Below, in pieces: positions 11,093 to 22,439 of a stretch of DNA of 64,000 bases. The position numbers and the translations under genes are program-made. The stretch is from NCBI RefSeq assembly GCF_963678635.1, contig NC_087063.1:33826540-33890539 (forward strand). The letters are read 5' to 3'. Each line of letters starts with the position of its first letter. The stretch's first letter is position 1. This DNA is from Symsagittifera roscoffensis. Its lineage: Eukaryota; Xenacoelomorpha; Acoela; Convolutidae. Below the pieces are notes generated by a model that was not told the DNA's origin, did not search any database, and saw nothing but the letters and a program-made list of their open reading frames with translations.

Positions 11093-12195
11093 TAATGCTC
11101 CATTCTGATTGGTTGAAGTCTAAAAAGATACAATATTTCTTATAAGAAATTATTGATTTTGATTGGTTGATACTTTTGAAACTCCATGGTTAGATTGAAA
11201 GATTTTTTTCATTTTTGTTCAAATAGGATGTTATTCATTCTGATTTTCTTTCGCGTTAAAAACAATTGGTTAAAAAGTTACTGATTTTATTTACTTTTAT
11301 TCACTTTTGGCTATTCAATTCTTCTTTTCTAAAAACTTGAGTAATATTTATTCTCCCATTTTTTCTCAAGATCTTTCTTTACTTATTGAGACGCCGTCAT
11401 GCAATAGAAACAAAAGAGTTGCATGTCTTGAATGTGGCAGAGAAAACACACGCAAAGATGCGTCAATACATCGTAGAACCTGTGGTGTTTTGAAGTGTTC
11501 GAACTGACACTTTTATACTTTTGCCGCGAGGAACTCAGTAATCTTTTCAAGAAAAAGCATTCATTTTTGTTCAATTGGGATGTTATCAATTCTGATTTTT
11601 TTTTCACGTATAGACATCCAAACACATTTCAAATGTATTATTATATTTTTCAAATTAAAAAAGGAGAAATTACTAGGAATATTAATTTTTACTGAATCTG
11701 AAAAGTCTATACAATTCTTATACATTTAAAAAACTCTAAAAATTATACAGTGTTTCCATCATAATACCTGACCAACCATTCATTTTTTCAGACAAAAATT
11801 TTGATTGATGATAAAAGAAAGCAAAAGTCGAGTTCAAATTGTCGTGAAACTTTTCATGAAAAGTTTATCCGGAAATCTTTAATCAACAGTAAAAACTCCC
11901 TTGGTTGGAAGCTTGCGGAGACTTTGTTGCGATAAATCTGTATTAAAAGTGCATAACATACGCTAATGAGCGATTAAGTGTTTGTTTAAAAATTGTAAAA
12001 GTTTGTGTAATTTTTTAACCAATTGTTTTTTACGTGAAAGAAAATCAGAATGGCTAACATTCTATTTGAACAAAGAAGAAAACAATCTTTCAACCTAACC
12101 ATGGAGTTTCAAAAGTATCAACCAATCAGAATCAAGCATTTCTTATAAAAAAAATTGTATCTTCTTAGATATCAACTAATCAGAATCGAGCATTA
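11093..12195. repeat. Large inverted repeat with CCAAT boxes (unit 1)
   Basis: The left arm 11093-11279 is the imperfect reverse complement (about 80% by eye) of the right arm 12010-12195, with a loop of about 730 bp. Both arms carry ATTGG/CCAAT motifs in a CTGATTGGTTGA context (11108, 11162, 11264; 12018 and 12121 on the other arm). A shorter third version of the arm sequence lies in the loop at 11552-11608. The arms could be the remains of terminal inverted repeats of a nested element, or a bidirectional control region upstream of the minus-strand genes. Confidence 0.7.
11307..11507 (+). CDS. Small ORF with possible CCHC-type zinc finger
   Basis: The frame encodes 66 residues. Its C-terminal half has C-x2-C followed by a basic linker and H-x3-C (CLECGRENTRKDASIHRRTC), which could bind zinc. 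It lies in the loop of the large inverted repeat. In unit 2 an extra base upstream of the finger changes the frame of the N-terminal half, so only the finger part is shared. It could be a remnant of a transposon protein or chance. Confidence 0.25.
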   Translation: MAIQFFFSKNLSNIYSPIFSQDLSLLIETPSCNRNKRVACLECGRENTRKDASIHRRTCGVLKCSN

Positions 12196-13409
12196 TTTCA
12201 CAGGTTATATTTGCCATATTAACATATTAACCAATCAGATTGAAGTATTCGCAGATTTTATTTTTTATTAGATCAGAGCCAAACTTTGTTTATCAAACTT
12301 TCCAATCAGTCAATTTTATTGAACTTTTTTGACATAAATAACATATACATTTGACACCAAATTGAGATAAACTAGATTTTTGTCTGGTTTACATTTTTCT
12401 TGATACTTATTTCAAATTTAAATTTTTGATCAAAATTTTTTTGATTTGATCTATTTGTAACTAAAGAAAAAAGTAAATAGCAAAATATACAGTTCTCTTG
12501 TTTTCTTTTTTGTATTTTGTAGTATAAACAACTGGAAGTCTTTCAAATTTGGATAAACGATTTTTAAAAATTCTGACAAATGTTAACTTTGTGTTTGTAT
12601 CAAATTCAAAACAGTAATCGAAATGAAGTTCATTATCTTCAATTTTTTTTCATTGGCTCTTTCATCGTTTTGTTTTTAACTGATTGACTACTCAATCTGA
12701 GTTGGTTTTTCTAAATAAAAGCCTTGTTGATAAATCTGGCAGTTTCTCTTCTTTTTTGTAATACTCTTTTGGTTTCTATACAAGTAAAAACTAATACAGT
12801 TTTTAAAAGATGGAGCCACCATCTTTCATCATCTGTTCACCACTCTTGTAGTTTCTTGTAGCATTTCAAATTCAAGATTTGATGAAAGTTTATTTCAGAC
12901 GTTGAAAACGTTTTTGATAGTAACATATTTCTTACTCAAACAAACAAAGAAGCTTGTAACAACTCGAACTGTTGTATCATTTCAATTTTATTTTGTAATC
13001 ACCATAAAATCTTTTTCCCCTATTTATAGTTTAATTTGTTTTTTTTTGTGTAGCCAATCAAAACCTCAAAATATGGCAAAAAAATTGATAACAACCATCA
13101 AAACACAGAAAGTCAAGAAATATTGATAAGGTTTTCAACTACACTCTTGTTTGTAACTTTGTTCAAATAAGACAAAATTCACTCAAGTTTAGATAAAACA
13201 AAAAGTAGAAAAGTTTATTCTGTAATTTGTTAAGCAATAACTGGAAATCTAACTGATAATTGGTTAGTGTTTTGTGTCAATTTCGATTAAATTGTATATT
13301 TGGTCAGACTTTTTCTCAGATATCCTAGCTCTAAAAATACACTTCAGTGAGAAAAAAGTTTTGAACCAATAATAATTCAATTACCAGACCTACAAAACAT
13401 CACAAAGCA

Positions 13410-13795
13410 TTACTCAAATTTACAATTATTAACAAACCTAAAACATCCCAAAATTTGGGACATATGTTTGAATTCATTCAAAGTATAGTTGATACATGCA
13501 ACTTGCTTCAAGTCTTCATTTTCCTTTGCAGTGAAGATTCGAATCTGAATGAAGGCTGGCTTGTTCACATTGACTTCTTGGTTGTGACACACACCCTCCT
13601 CATGTTGTATGTTGCTATTTCATGTACTCTATTACACATGTCGAGGTCCTGATGCATAGTTGATTCTTTACCAGATTTGGCTTCATATATAGGTACGAGT
13701 CCAAGGTTTTCAGCATCGTGAATAACAGTATTCCGGGTTGCCGATATTGCTTCTCCTTCTTTTTCACTAAAAGTGACTTGTTGAGACTTTTCCAA
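13410..13795 (-). pseudogene. Unknown two-frame ORF of the element (unit 1)
   Basis: Two overlapping frames, 13795-13565 (76 codons) and 13592-13410 (60 codons), read as one gene of about 130 residues with a single frameshift around 13580. The first part is acidic and polar; the second contains several Lys, Asn and Phe residues. The same pair occurs in units 2 and 3. The protein differences I noted between units 1 and 3 in the second frame are all replacements, which argues against strong recent constraint. No domain is recognised. Confidence 0.4.
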
Positions 13796-14229
13796 TTATC
13801 CCAAATTATTTTCTTTTTGATTAGTTGAAAGCACGGTTCGAAGTATATTTTCCCCTTGTAGGGTTTTTGGAGCCAAACAAATCTCCCAATTCTTTTTTGA
13901 TTTTTTCAAAATTCAATATAAATAGGACTAACAACTTTTCTTACGTGCTTTTTTGAAGAATAAACTGATAAGATGAGGAGAAATGAGAGAAATGTTTTTG
14001 AGATTAAATGAAAATGGAAGTAATCAGTATGAGTCAACGCGATTTCCATATATGAAAATAGTACCAAATTTGGAAGTATTTTCCCCATATAGAAATTGCG
14101 TAGGCATTACTACTACTATATAAAACAACCTTTTTCTGCAAAAATCATTCTTCCCAATGGCAGCTGCTATGTGTCAAGCTCTTCCCTGCTTTTATTCAGA
14201 TTATAAAAATGAATCATTGTTCACTTCTG

Positions 14230-15265
14230 TTTTCAATTTGTTTTTGATTTTATAACAAGTGTGCAAAAAGTTTTATGAAAACTTTTGCAAGTTGCAAAAA
14301 CTGTAATGATTTTTTATACAAGTATGCGAATTTTTTTGAGAAAATTTTTTTTGCATGATGCAATTTTTTTCATGATATTTAAAAAAAATTATATGCAAAA
14401 GCAAAATTCTTTTTTCTTATGCATATGCTAAAAACGCAAAATTTTATTGTAAAATCTTTGTTAAATTATTGCTAAATTTTTTTCATAATTGATGACTTTG
14501 AGTGCTATTCCCTGTCTTAATACATTGTTTTTCTGATGTTTACGGTCAACATACATGCAAAAAATGAATTTTTTAATGATCCGTATTTGTTTTAGATTTT
14601 ATAAAAAGTATGCAAAAAGTTTTTTGAAAGATTTGCAAGTTGCAGAAACTGTAAGGGTTTTTTAAAAAAGTAAGCAAAATTTTTTGAGAAAATATTTTTT
14701 TGCATGGTGCAATTTCTTTCATGATATTTAAAAAATATATATGCAAAACCAAAATTCTTTTTTTCTTCTGCATATGCTAAAAACGCAAAATTTCATTGTA
14801 TAAATTTTGTTAAACTATTGCAAAAAGTTTTTCCTAATTGATGATTTTGAGTGCTATTTTCCATCTTAGTACATTGTTTTTTTGATGTTTTTGATTGAGA
14901 TACGTGCAAAATTAGATTTTTTAATTACAAATTTAAAACAAAGATTTTCTTAAACTTTACTTTTTAACAGTGCAAGAAAAGTTTGTTACATTTTTCTTTA
15001 AATGCGAACTTTTTTTTTGGTTTTTTTGAACAAGTGTGCAAAAAATATTATGAAAACTTTTGGAAGTTGCAAAAATAGTTAAAAATGTAATTATTTCTTA
15101 AACAACTATGCAAACTTTCTCGAGAAAAAAAAATTTGCATGATATTATTTTTTCATTATTGATGACTTTGAGTGCTATTGCCTATCTTAATACATTGTTT
15201 TTCTGATGTTTATGGTCAACATACATGCGAAAAATGAACTTTTTAATGATCAAAATTAGGACAAA
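14230..15265. repeat. Three imperfect ~350-420 bp tandem repeats (unit 1)
   Basis: Each repeat contains a block with TGCAAAAAGTTTTATGAAAA, a TTTGCATGATGCAA motif, and a conserved end with TTGATGACTTTGAGTGCTAT followed by a CATACATGCAAAAAATGAA-like block. Repeats begin near 14230, 14580 and 15000. The same array is in unit 2 (about 22440-23475) and unit 3 (about 27505-28620). In units 1 and 2 the last repeat lacks about 110 bp that unit 3 keeps. It may be a satellite-like spacer. Confidence 0.75.
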
Positions 15266-15642
15266 GAAATTCATAAAATTCCGTTTTCATCAGTGCAAGA
15301 AAATTTTGTGACAATTTTCTTTAAAATGCAAAAATATTTCAATAAATTTTCTAATTTGCGAGATTTTCTTTGATTTTCTCCAATCAATGTGCCAGAAAAA
15401 TTATTAAAATTTTGCATGGTGCGAATATTATTGTGAAGTATTTGTAAAGATTGTAATGATCATCAGAAGATATTAAAATTAGTTTAATTTTTTTGCCATC
15501 TCCACAACAAAACACAATAAAAATATTTACCAATTGTAACAAATTTTTCTATGACCTTATCTCTTGGTTCCTATCTCTTAAAACTAAAATCAATAGATGT
15601 TATAAAATTGAATTACAAAACACAAGACAACAAACAAACTCT

Positions 15643-15948
15643 TTACAAATCGAAGAGCTGTCGAGCAGCTGAGTTCTCAATGTTTTGCAAATTCTCAATG
15701 GAGCGCAAAGCTGGTCTTGCCGTCGCCGTGAGTTGTGTTGGTGGTTCGCTGACTGGAGTTCTTGGGTCAGAGAACCCATCATCCTCTTCGATGGTAATTG
15801 GGTTGTCCACAGATCCCTTCCCAAAGAAAGAGGAAATCGTCGATTGTTCCAAGTTGTTTCTCTGTGATGGGTTTTTTGTCAAATGATGTTTGTTGAAATC
15901 CCTTTGCATCACTTCAACGATGTGCCAGACTTGGATTGGGATGTCCAT
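15643..15948 (-). CDS. Small protein with PIP-box-like and SUMO-interaction-like motifs (unit 1)
   Basis: The intact 101-residue frame starts at an ATG at 15948. Residues 35-42, QSTISSFF, match the PCNA-interacting consensus Q-x-x-[ILM]-x-x-[FY]-[FY], followed by GKG. Residues 51-57, ITIEEDD, match a SUMO-interaction motif: a hydrophobic pair followed by acidic residues. After this come Ser/Thr-Pro sites (DPRTPVSEPP) and a polar tail, so the protein looks largely disordered. Srs2 and PARI are known to read PCNA with SUMO by similar paired motifs. By inference this protein may bring the host replication clamp to the element or block repair factors. The antisense frame at 15551-15886 is probably a shadow. 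Confidence 0.6.
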   Translation of the reverse strand: MDIPIQVWHIVEVMQRDFNKHHLTKNPSQRNNLEQSTISSFFGKGSVDNPITIEEDDGFSDPRTPVSEPPTQLTATARPALRSIENLQNIENSAARQLFDL

Positions 15949-15959
15949 TCGTGCTAGAA

Positions 15960-16671
15960 AAACTCCACAGACTGTTTCTCGCTCTTAGATTTGTGCTAGA
16001 TCAAGCGAAAACTCTACCTAGAACATTAAGTTGCTGTTTTGCACTGAGAAGATCATTTTGAGCAATAAGTTGAATAAAAGAGTTTAAAAAACGGTTGATA
16101 TACAGTTGAGAGAGAGGTGGTTGACGGTAGTTAACTTGAAATTAAATTGAATAGAGCTGAAAGAGGACGTAGTTGACAGCTGTTAAGTTCGAAATACAAT
16201 GGTTTTTAGATAAGAGAGAGGGGTACCTTCAACTCGAATGTAAGTAATCGATTTTCCATATTTGGTCTGTAGTCGTGTTCAATCAAATTTCAGCTTTCTT
16301 TTAAAATTTGTTTTATAAAATTCGTGTCCAATCGGAAACAAAATTCCATTTTAGGAACTTGTTACACATTGTTGTTTCCAATCACAAAATTGTTCATTTA
16401 CCTTAGGTTGTCGTGTCCAATAAAAGCAAGTTCACCTTTTAAGAACTTGAATCTTCCAAATAAAAAAGATACACAAAAGCAATCGCAAAAATGAATGATC
16501 AAAAGTTTATGCTGTAAAAAAAAGAAATATTGCCGATATAATAACAAAAGAAACAAAATTAGAACAAGTAACATCTCTGGAAACTTTATCATCAAATCAT
16601 TTGAATTTTGTTTATGTAATCAATGAGAAATTGCTGATTTTTGAGTAGATGGACAAAGTCTTTGATTTTGA
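15960..16671. promoter_or_regulatory. Upstream region of the PIP/SIM ORF with CCAAT-box cluster (unit 1)
   Basis: CCAAT occurs at 16328-16332, 16378-16382 and 16417-16421, with a degenerate TCAAT near 16280, spaced about 40-50 bp. Two lie in the same CGTGTCCAAT context. The cluster is about 380-470 bp upstream of the minus-strand ORF starting at 15948. CCAAT is the NF-Y site, and regular clusters are typical of animal and viral promoters. The same cluster is kept in units 2 and 3. Confidence 0.45.
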
Positions 16672-16894
16672 TGTAGACTTATGCATAGATGTCTGAAAAC
16701 CCTGCGGTTTCTGCAAATTTTCTTGAATTTTGATCTAAGCCTTGTCTTTGGATTGTGTCTTTTTTTGTAGGAGTTCGTGAAATTGTTGTGTGCGAATATG
16801 ATGTTGTATATCGGATCTGGAGTATATACTTATCGATTGTAAATCTATATTTGGGTTACGAGCAATAGCTCTGATACTTTCTGGTGAAATTTCT

Positions 16895-17380
16895 TTAATG
16901 GTGGCATAAGTGTAGGGTATGGGGTGAGATGATAGTTTTTATCTTATCTGGATTTTGCTCTACAACGTTGTGGCTATTATCAGATCCACATGGGACGGCT
17001 GTATCCCAAAAATTTGTTCGACTAGAAAGTTTGTCGACAAAATGTACTGTATTTTTGTAGAACATAGGGATTCTTTCATAACATCTTTTATCTTCAAAAA
17101 CATATAAGGGTGATACTTTTTTCATACTTGTGTAATACCATAGTTTGTTTCCTTCATAATCAAGGAAATTTGATCTTTCGCCTGATAGTAAATATCCTGT
17201 ATAAGACATTTTCAGTACTGCGAGCGCAAGTGATTCTAAAATTTGTGTTCGTTCAAGTTCACATAATTGATGAAGCGTTTCTAATTCTGATAGTGACATT
17301 TCTTTAAAGATTCTGCTTATTGTGTAATCCAATTTCATGTCTAAGTGGATGTCATAGTGCTTGCGTCGAATTAAGTTTTG
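16895..17380 (-). pseudogene. Glycoprotein ectodomain fragment, central/C-terminal part (unit 2)
   Basis: Second copy of the fragment at 8693-9180, with a 147-codon frame from 17338. It differs by a Gln-to-Lys and a Glu-to-Asp change and by silent sites. The membrane anchor is missing because the duplication joint at 16671/16672 falls inside the gene. Confidence 0.45.
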
Positions 17381-17749
17381 TTCATGAGTGATAGTTTTTG
17401 AAAACGTGTGCTGCCTTTGTTTTGTGGGTGAAGTTTTCCACCATTATTTTCTGTGTTTTCAAGAAATATTATTGGGATGTTTGAATTTTTTCATTAAAAA
17501 TATGATACGTTGGATTTGGGTTACTTATTAATTTTCCTGTTTTCATGTTGAAACTTTTTCGTATTCGAAAAGAATTTCAGAATACTGTGTTTCGTGAAGT
17601 GGTGTTTTCTACTTTCAGGCGAGTTCTTTTTCGAGATAGATTTGAAAACGTGTAAATTTATTTTCTATTCCTTTGATATCGTTGTAACAGTTCCTGTTTT
17701 GTCGGATTTTGTCAGGGTTTAATTTATCATAAGGAATTGATTCAATAAA

Positions 17750-18118
17750 TTATTTTTGATGAATTTTTATCATTCTTGCGTGAATTCGAATTCTTGCAAC
17801 TTGAAATGTGGTACATGTGTCCTTAGGGAACCAAACAATAGTTGCTTGTGTTCTTGTTGTTAGATCGCAATAACCTCGGTAATTTTTGCGCAACAAGCGT
17901 AATCCTTGATAAACTATCGTGTCATCTTTAAAATTTCGAGTTAGTTGAACTTTTTCTAATTGGATATTCCAATCGAAAAACATTTTTTCTTGATATCCTT
18001 TGTTTTTTGTGTCTGCTTTACAATAAAAAAAAGTTGTTAATTCCAATGTGAGGTATCCATTTTTTATCATGGAGATCATGAGTTGATTGTCCATGTGCGC
18101 AGTGGAACGGGTATTCAT
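17750..18118 (-). pseudogene. Glycoprotein ectodomain fragment, middle part (unit 2)
   Basis: Second copy of 9548-9916, 122 codons, differing by one Leu-to-Phe change. It carries the same frameshifts on both sides, so the gene was already broken before the duplication. Confidence 0.4.
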
Positions 18119-18212
18119 CGTCTAATTTTAAATTATCTTGGTATCTTTCAAGTTCTGCTTGATAAGCAGAGTCTGAACAAACTTGAAATTTTACCAGTTT
18201 TAGGTTTGTGAT

Positions 18213-18653
18213 TTAATTTGTAGTTAACTGAAATCGTTGGAGCTCGTTTTTACAATTGTCAGGATTAAGCTGTAAAAATCTTTCTATATTGCTTTGATAG
18301 AAAGATTCGTGATCGAGTCTATTTTTGTTTCCGTTTGAGACTTGGGAACAATGTACTTTTTTCTCTGAAAATGTTGCTGTGAATTGATATCCTGTTAAAG
18401 TTGTAGCTCGGGCTTTTGAATAAAATGTCGCTACTATGACGGTTGTTTCTGTTTCTTGTGGTTTGGATTCGCATTGAGTTACTTGGTTTATGGCGTATTT
18501 ATGTAGTGTTTTTTGTTCTTTTTCTTCACAATCATAGTGTGTAACTACTAAATCTTGTGGTACTGTTCGAATGGAAGGACTTTTATGGGATGTTGGTTCT
18601 GAAAGAACAAGGGGAGATAGGGTTTGTAGGAAAAAGACTATTAAGAGATACAT
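18213..18653 (-). pseudogene. Glycoprotein N-terminal part with signal peptide (unit 2)
   Basis: Second copy of 10011-10451 with an identical 146-residue translation, including the signal peptide and the early stop. The overlap with the upstream ORF is also conserved. Confidence 0.5.
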
Positions 18654-19221
18654 GTGAAGGATAGTCCCGAATATGGGTTATTGAATGTTATGTATCCAAG
18701 TGTCTTTTTTGTATATCTATCGTATTTATAGATAATTTCTGTTGTGATAAACGGGGGAAGTAAGGATTTAGCTGTTACATTTGGTAGAGCTAGAGGGAGA
18801 GGTTGATGTACTAGATAGTTTAATTTTACTGTTATTTCAAATTTAAGTGTTAAATTGTCTTGTGTAAGGATTTGTATGTTCTGTTCCTGTATGTTCTGGT
18901 GAATATCGTGTCTGTATTGTAACCTGATTAGTGCCCAATTATGTAATCTATTACTATAAAGATGTTGACCAAATAAGGGAGGAGGTGTTAGGAATTTGTT
19001 GCAATCTAATCTTAGAGGTATATTTTTCGTTAAATGTTCTCTATATCTATCATGTAAATTTGTAGAGAAATTTAGTGGAAGTGTTGTTGTTGGAGTTTGA
19101 CTTGTTGTTGAAGAGTTAAAGGTAGTGATAAGGTTTCTGGTAATGACAAAGATGTATCGGACGAGATATCTATAGGGTTATTTATCAAGTTTGGTTCACC
19201 TTGAGTGAAAAAACGTGTCAT
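18641..19221 (-). pseudogene. Unknown ORF upstream of and overlapping the glycoprotein (unit 2)
   Basis: Second copy of 10439-11019, with the same internal frameshift. A few bases differ, for example one within the repeat-like Leu/Pro coding stretch near 19127. Confidence 0.4.
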
Positions 19222-19294
19222 CCGAGATGGGAGATGTTGTGTTGAGCTTGGGTGTTGAAAGGATTTTCACGAGTATTTGCACGGTTTTTTCTAG

Positions 19295-20398
19295 TAATGC
19301 TCCATTCTGATTGGTTGAAGTCTAAAAAGATACAAATTTTCTTATAAGAAATTATTGATTTTGATTGGTTGATACTTTTGAAACTCCATGGTTAGATTGA
19401 AAGATTTTTTTCATTTTTGTTCAAATAGGATGTTATTCATTCTGATTTTCTTTCACGTTAAAAACAATTGGTTAAAAAGTTACTGATTTTATTTACTTTT
19501 ATTCACTTTTGGCTATTCAATTCTTCTTTTCTAAAAACTTAGAGTAATATTTATTCTCCCATTTTTTCTCAAGATCTTTCTTTACTTATTGAGACGCCGT
19601 CATGCAATAGAAACAAAAGAGTTGCATGTCTTGAATGTGGCAGAGAAAACACACGCAAAGATGCGTCAATACATCGTAGAACCTGTGGTGTTTTGAAGTG
19701 TTCGAACTGACACTTTTATACTTTTGCCGCGAGGAACTCAGTAATCTTTTCAAGAAAAAGCATTCATTTTTGTTCAATTGGGATGTTATCAATTCTGATT
19801 TTTTTTTCACGTATAGACATCCAAACACATTTCAAATATATTATTATATTTTTCAAATTAAAAAAGGAGAAATTACTAGGAATATTAATTTTTACTGAAT
19901 CTGAAAAGTCTATACAATTCTTATACATTTAAAAAACTCTAAAAATTATACAGTGTTTCCATCATAATACCTGACCAACCATTCATTTTTTCAGACAAAA
20001 ATTTTGATTGATGATAAAAGAAAGCAAAAGTCGAGTTCAAATTGTCGTGAAACTTTTCATGAAAAGTTTATCCGGAAATCTTTAATCAACAGTAAAAACT
20101 CCCTTGGTTGGAAGCTTGCGGAGACTTTGTTGCGATAAATCTGTATTAAAAGTGCATAACATACGCTAATGAGCGATTAAGTGTTTGTTTAAAAATTGTA
20201 AAAGTTTGTGTAATTTTTTAACCAATTGTTTTTTACGTGAAAGAAAATCAGAATGGCTAACATTCTATTTGAACAAAGAAGAAAACAATCTTTCAACCTA
20301 ACCATGGAGTTTCAAAAGTATCAACCAATCAGAATCAAGCATTTCTTATAAAAAAAATTGTATCTTCTTAGATATCAACTAATCAGAATCGAGCATTA
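19295..20398. repeat. Large inverted repeat with CCAAT boxes (unit 2)
   Basis: Second copy of the foldback at 11093-12195, with arms at about 19295-19481 and 20213-20398. Both arms and the CCAAT motifs are preserved. One extra base in the loop (near 19542) disrupts the zinc-finger-like ORF found in unit 1. Confidence 0.7.
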
Positions 20399-21611
20399 TT
20401 TCACAGGTTATATTTGCCATATTAACATATTAACCAATCAGATTGAAGTATTCGCAGATTTTATTTTTTATTAGATTAGAGCCAAACTTTGTTTATCAAA
20501 CTTTCCAATCAGTCAATTTTATTGAACTTTTTTGACATAAATAACATATACATTTGACACCAAATTGAGATAAACTAGATTTTTGTCTGGTTTACATTTT
20601 TCTTGATACTTATTTCAAATTTAAATTTTTGATCAAAATTTTTTTGATTTGATCTATTTGTAACTAAAGAAAAAAGTAAATACCAAAATATACAGTTCTC
20701 TTGTTTTCTTTTTTGTATTTTGTAGTATAAACAACTGGAAGTCTTTCAAATTTGGATAAACGATTTTTAAAAATTCTGACAAATGTTAACTTTGTGTTTG
20801 TATCAAATTCAAAACAGTAATCGAAATGAAGTTCATTATCTTCAATTTTTTTTCATTGGCTCTTTCATCGTTTTGTTTTTAACTGATTGACTACTCAATC
20901 TGAGTTGGTTTTTCTAAATAAAAGCCTTGTTGATAAATCTGGCAGTTTCTCTTCTTTTTTGTAATACTCTTTTGGTTTCTATACAAGTAAAAACTAATAC
21001 AGTTTTTAAAAGATGGAGCCACCATCTTTCATCATCTGTTCACCACTCTTGTAGTTTCTTGTAGCATTTCAAATTCAAGATTTGATGAAAGTTTATTTCA
21101 GACGTTGAAAACGTTTTTGATAGTAACATATTTCTTACTCAAACAAACAAAGAAGCTTGTAACAACTCGAACTGTTGTATCATTTCAATTTTATTTTGTA
21201 ATCACCATAAAATCTTTTTCCCCTATTTATAGTTTAATTTGTTTTTTTTGTGTAGCCAATCAAAACCTCAAAATATGGCAAAAAAATTGATAACAACCAT
21301 CAAAACACAGAAAGTCAAGAAATATTGATAAGGTTTTCAACTACACTCTTGTTTGTAACTTTGTTCAAATAAGACAAAATTCACTCAAATTTAGATAAAA
21401 CAAAAAGTAGAAAAGTTTATTCTGTAATTTGTTAAGCAATAACTGGAAATCTAACTGATAATTGGTTAGTGTTTTGTGTCAATTTCGATTAAATTGTATA
21501 TTTGGTCAGACTTTTTCTCAGATATCCTAGCTCTAAAAATACACTTCAGTGAGAAAAAAGTTTTGAACCAATAATAATTCAATTACCAGACCTACAAAAC
21601 ATCACAAAGCA

Positions 21612-21997
21612 TTACTCAAATTTACAATTATTAACAAACCTAAAACATCCCAAAATTTGGGACATATGTTTGAATTCATTCAAAGTATAGTTGATACATG
21701 CAACTTGCTTCAAGTCTTCATTTTCCTTTGCAGTGAAGATTCGAATCTGAATGAAGGCTGGCTTGTTCACATTGACTTCTTGGTTGTGACACACACCCTC
21801 CTCATGTTGTATGTTGCTATTTCATGTACTCTATTACACATGTCGAGGTCCTGATGCATAGTTGATTCTTTACCAGATTTGGCTTCATATATAGGTACGA
21901 GTCCAAGGTTTTCAGCATCGTGAATAACAGTATTCCGGGTTGCCGATATTGCTTCTCCTTCTTTTTCACTAAAAGTGACTTGTTGAGACCTTTCCAA
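21612..21997 (-). pseudogene. Unknown two-frame ORF of the element (unit 2)
   Basis: Second copy of 13410-13795. The two overlapping frames are kept, with one Lys-to-Arg change near the N-terminus. Confidence 0.4.
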
Positions 21998-22439
21998 TTA
22001 TCCCAAATTATTTTCTTTTTGATTAGTTGAAAGCACGGTTCGAAGTATATTTTCCCCTTGTAGGGTTTTTGGAGCCAAACAAATCTCCCAATTCTTTTTT
22101 GATTTTTTCAAAATTCAATATAAATAGGACTAACAACTTTTCTTACGTGCTTTTTTGAAGAATAAACTGATAAGATGAGGAGAAATGAGAGAAATGTTTT
22201 TGAGATTAAATGAAAATGGAAGTAATCAGTATGAGTCAACGCGATTTCCATATATGAAAATAGTACCAAATTTGGAAGTATTTTCCCCATATAGAAATTG
22301 CGTAGGCATTACTACTACTATATAAAACAACCTTTTTCTGCAAAAATCATTCTTCCCAATGGCAGCTGCTATGTGTCAAGCTCTTCCCTGCTTTTATTCA
22401 GATTATAAAAGTGAATCATTGTTCACTTCTGTTTTCAAT

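Larger units (their letters stand above)
8470..16671. repeat. 8.2 kb tandem unit 1 of the virus-like element
   Basis: The 8,202 bp from 8470 recurs from 16672 with only scattered substitutions and small indels. The junction shares the four bases TGTA with both parental breakpoints (8470-8473 and 24883-24886), so a microhomology-mediated tandem duplication, or an assembly artefact, is likely. The unit runs from inside the glycoprotein gene to the region before the CRE promoter. Unit 1 lacks 9 bp near 15440 that units 2 and 3 have. Confidence 0.9.

Noticed and set aside
15551-15886. Plus-strand 111-codon frame opposite the PIP/SIM ORF (also at 23762-24097)
   Set aside because: It has no motif or domain and is antisense to a frame with two recognisable motifs; treated as a shadow.
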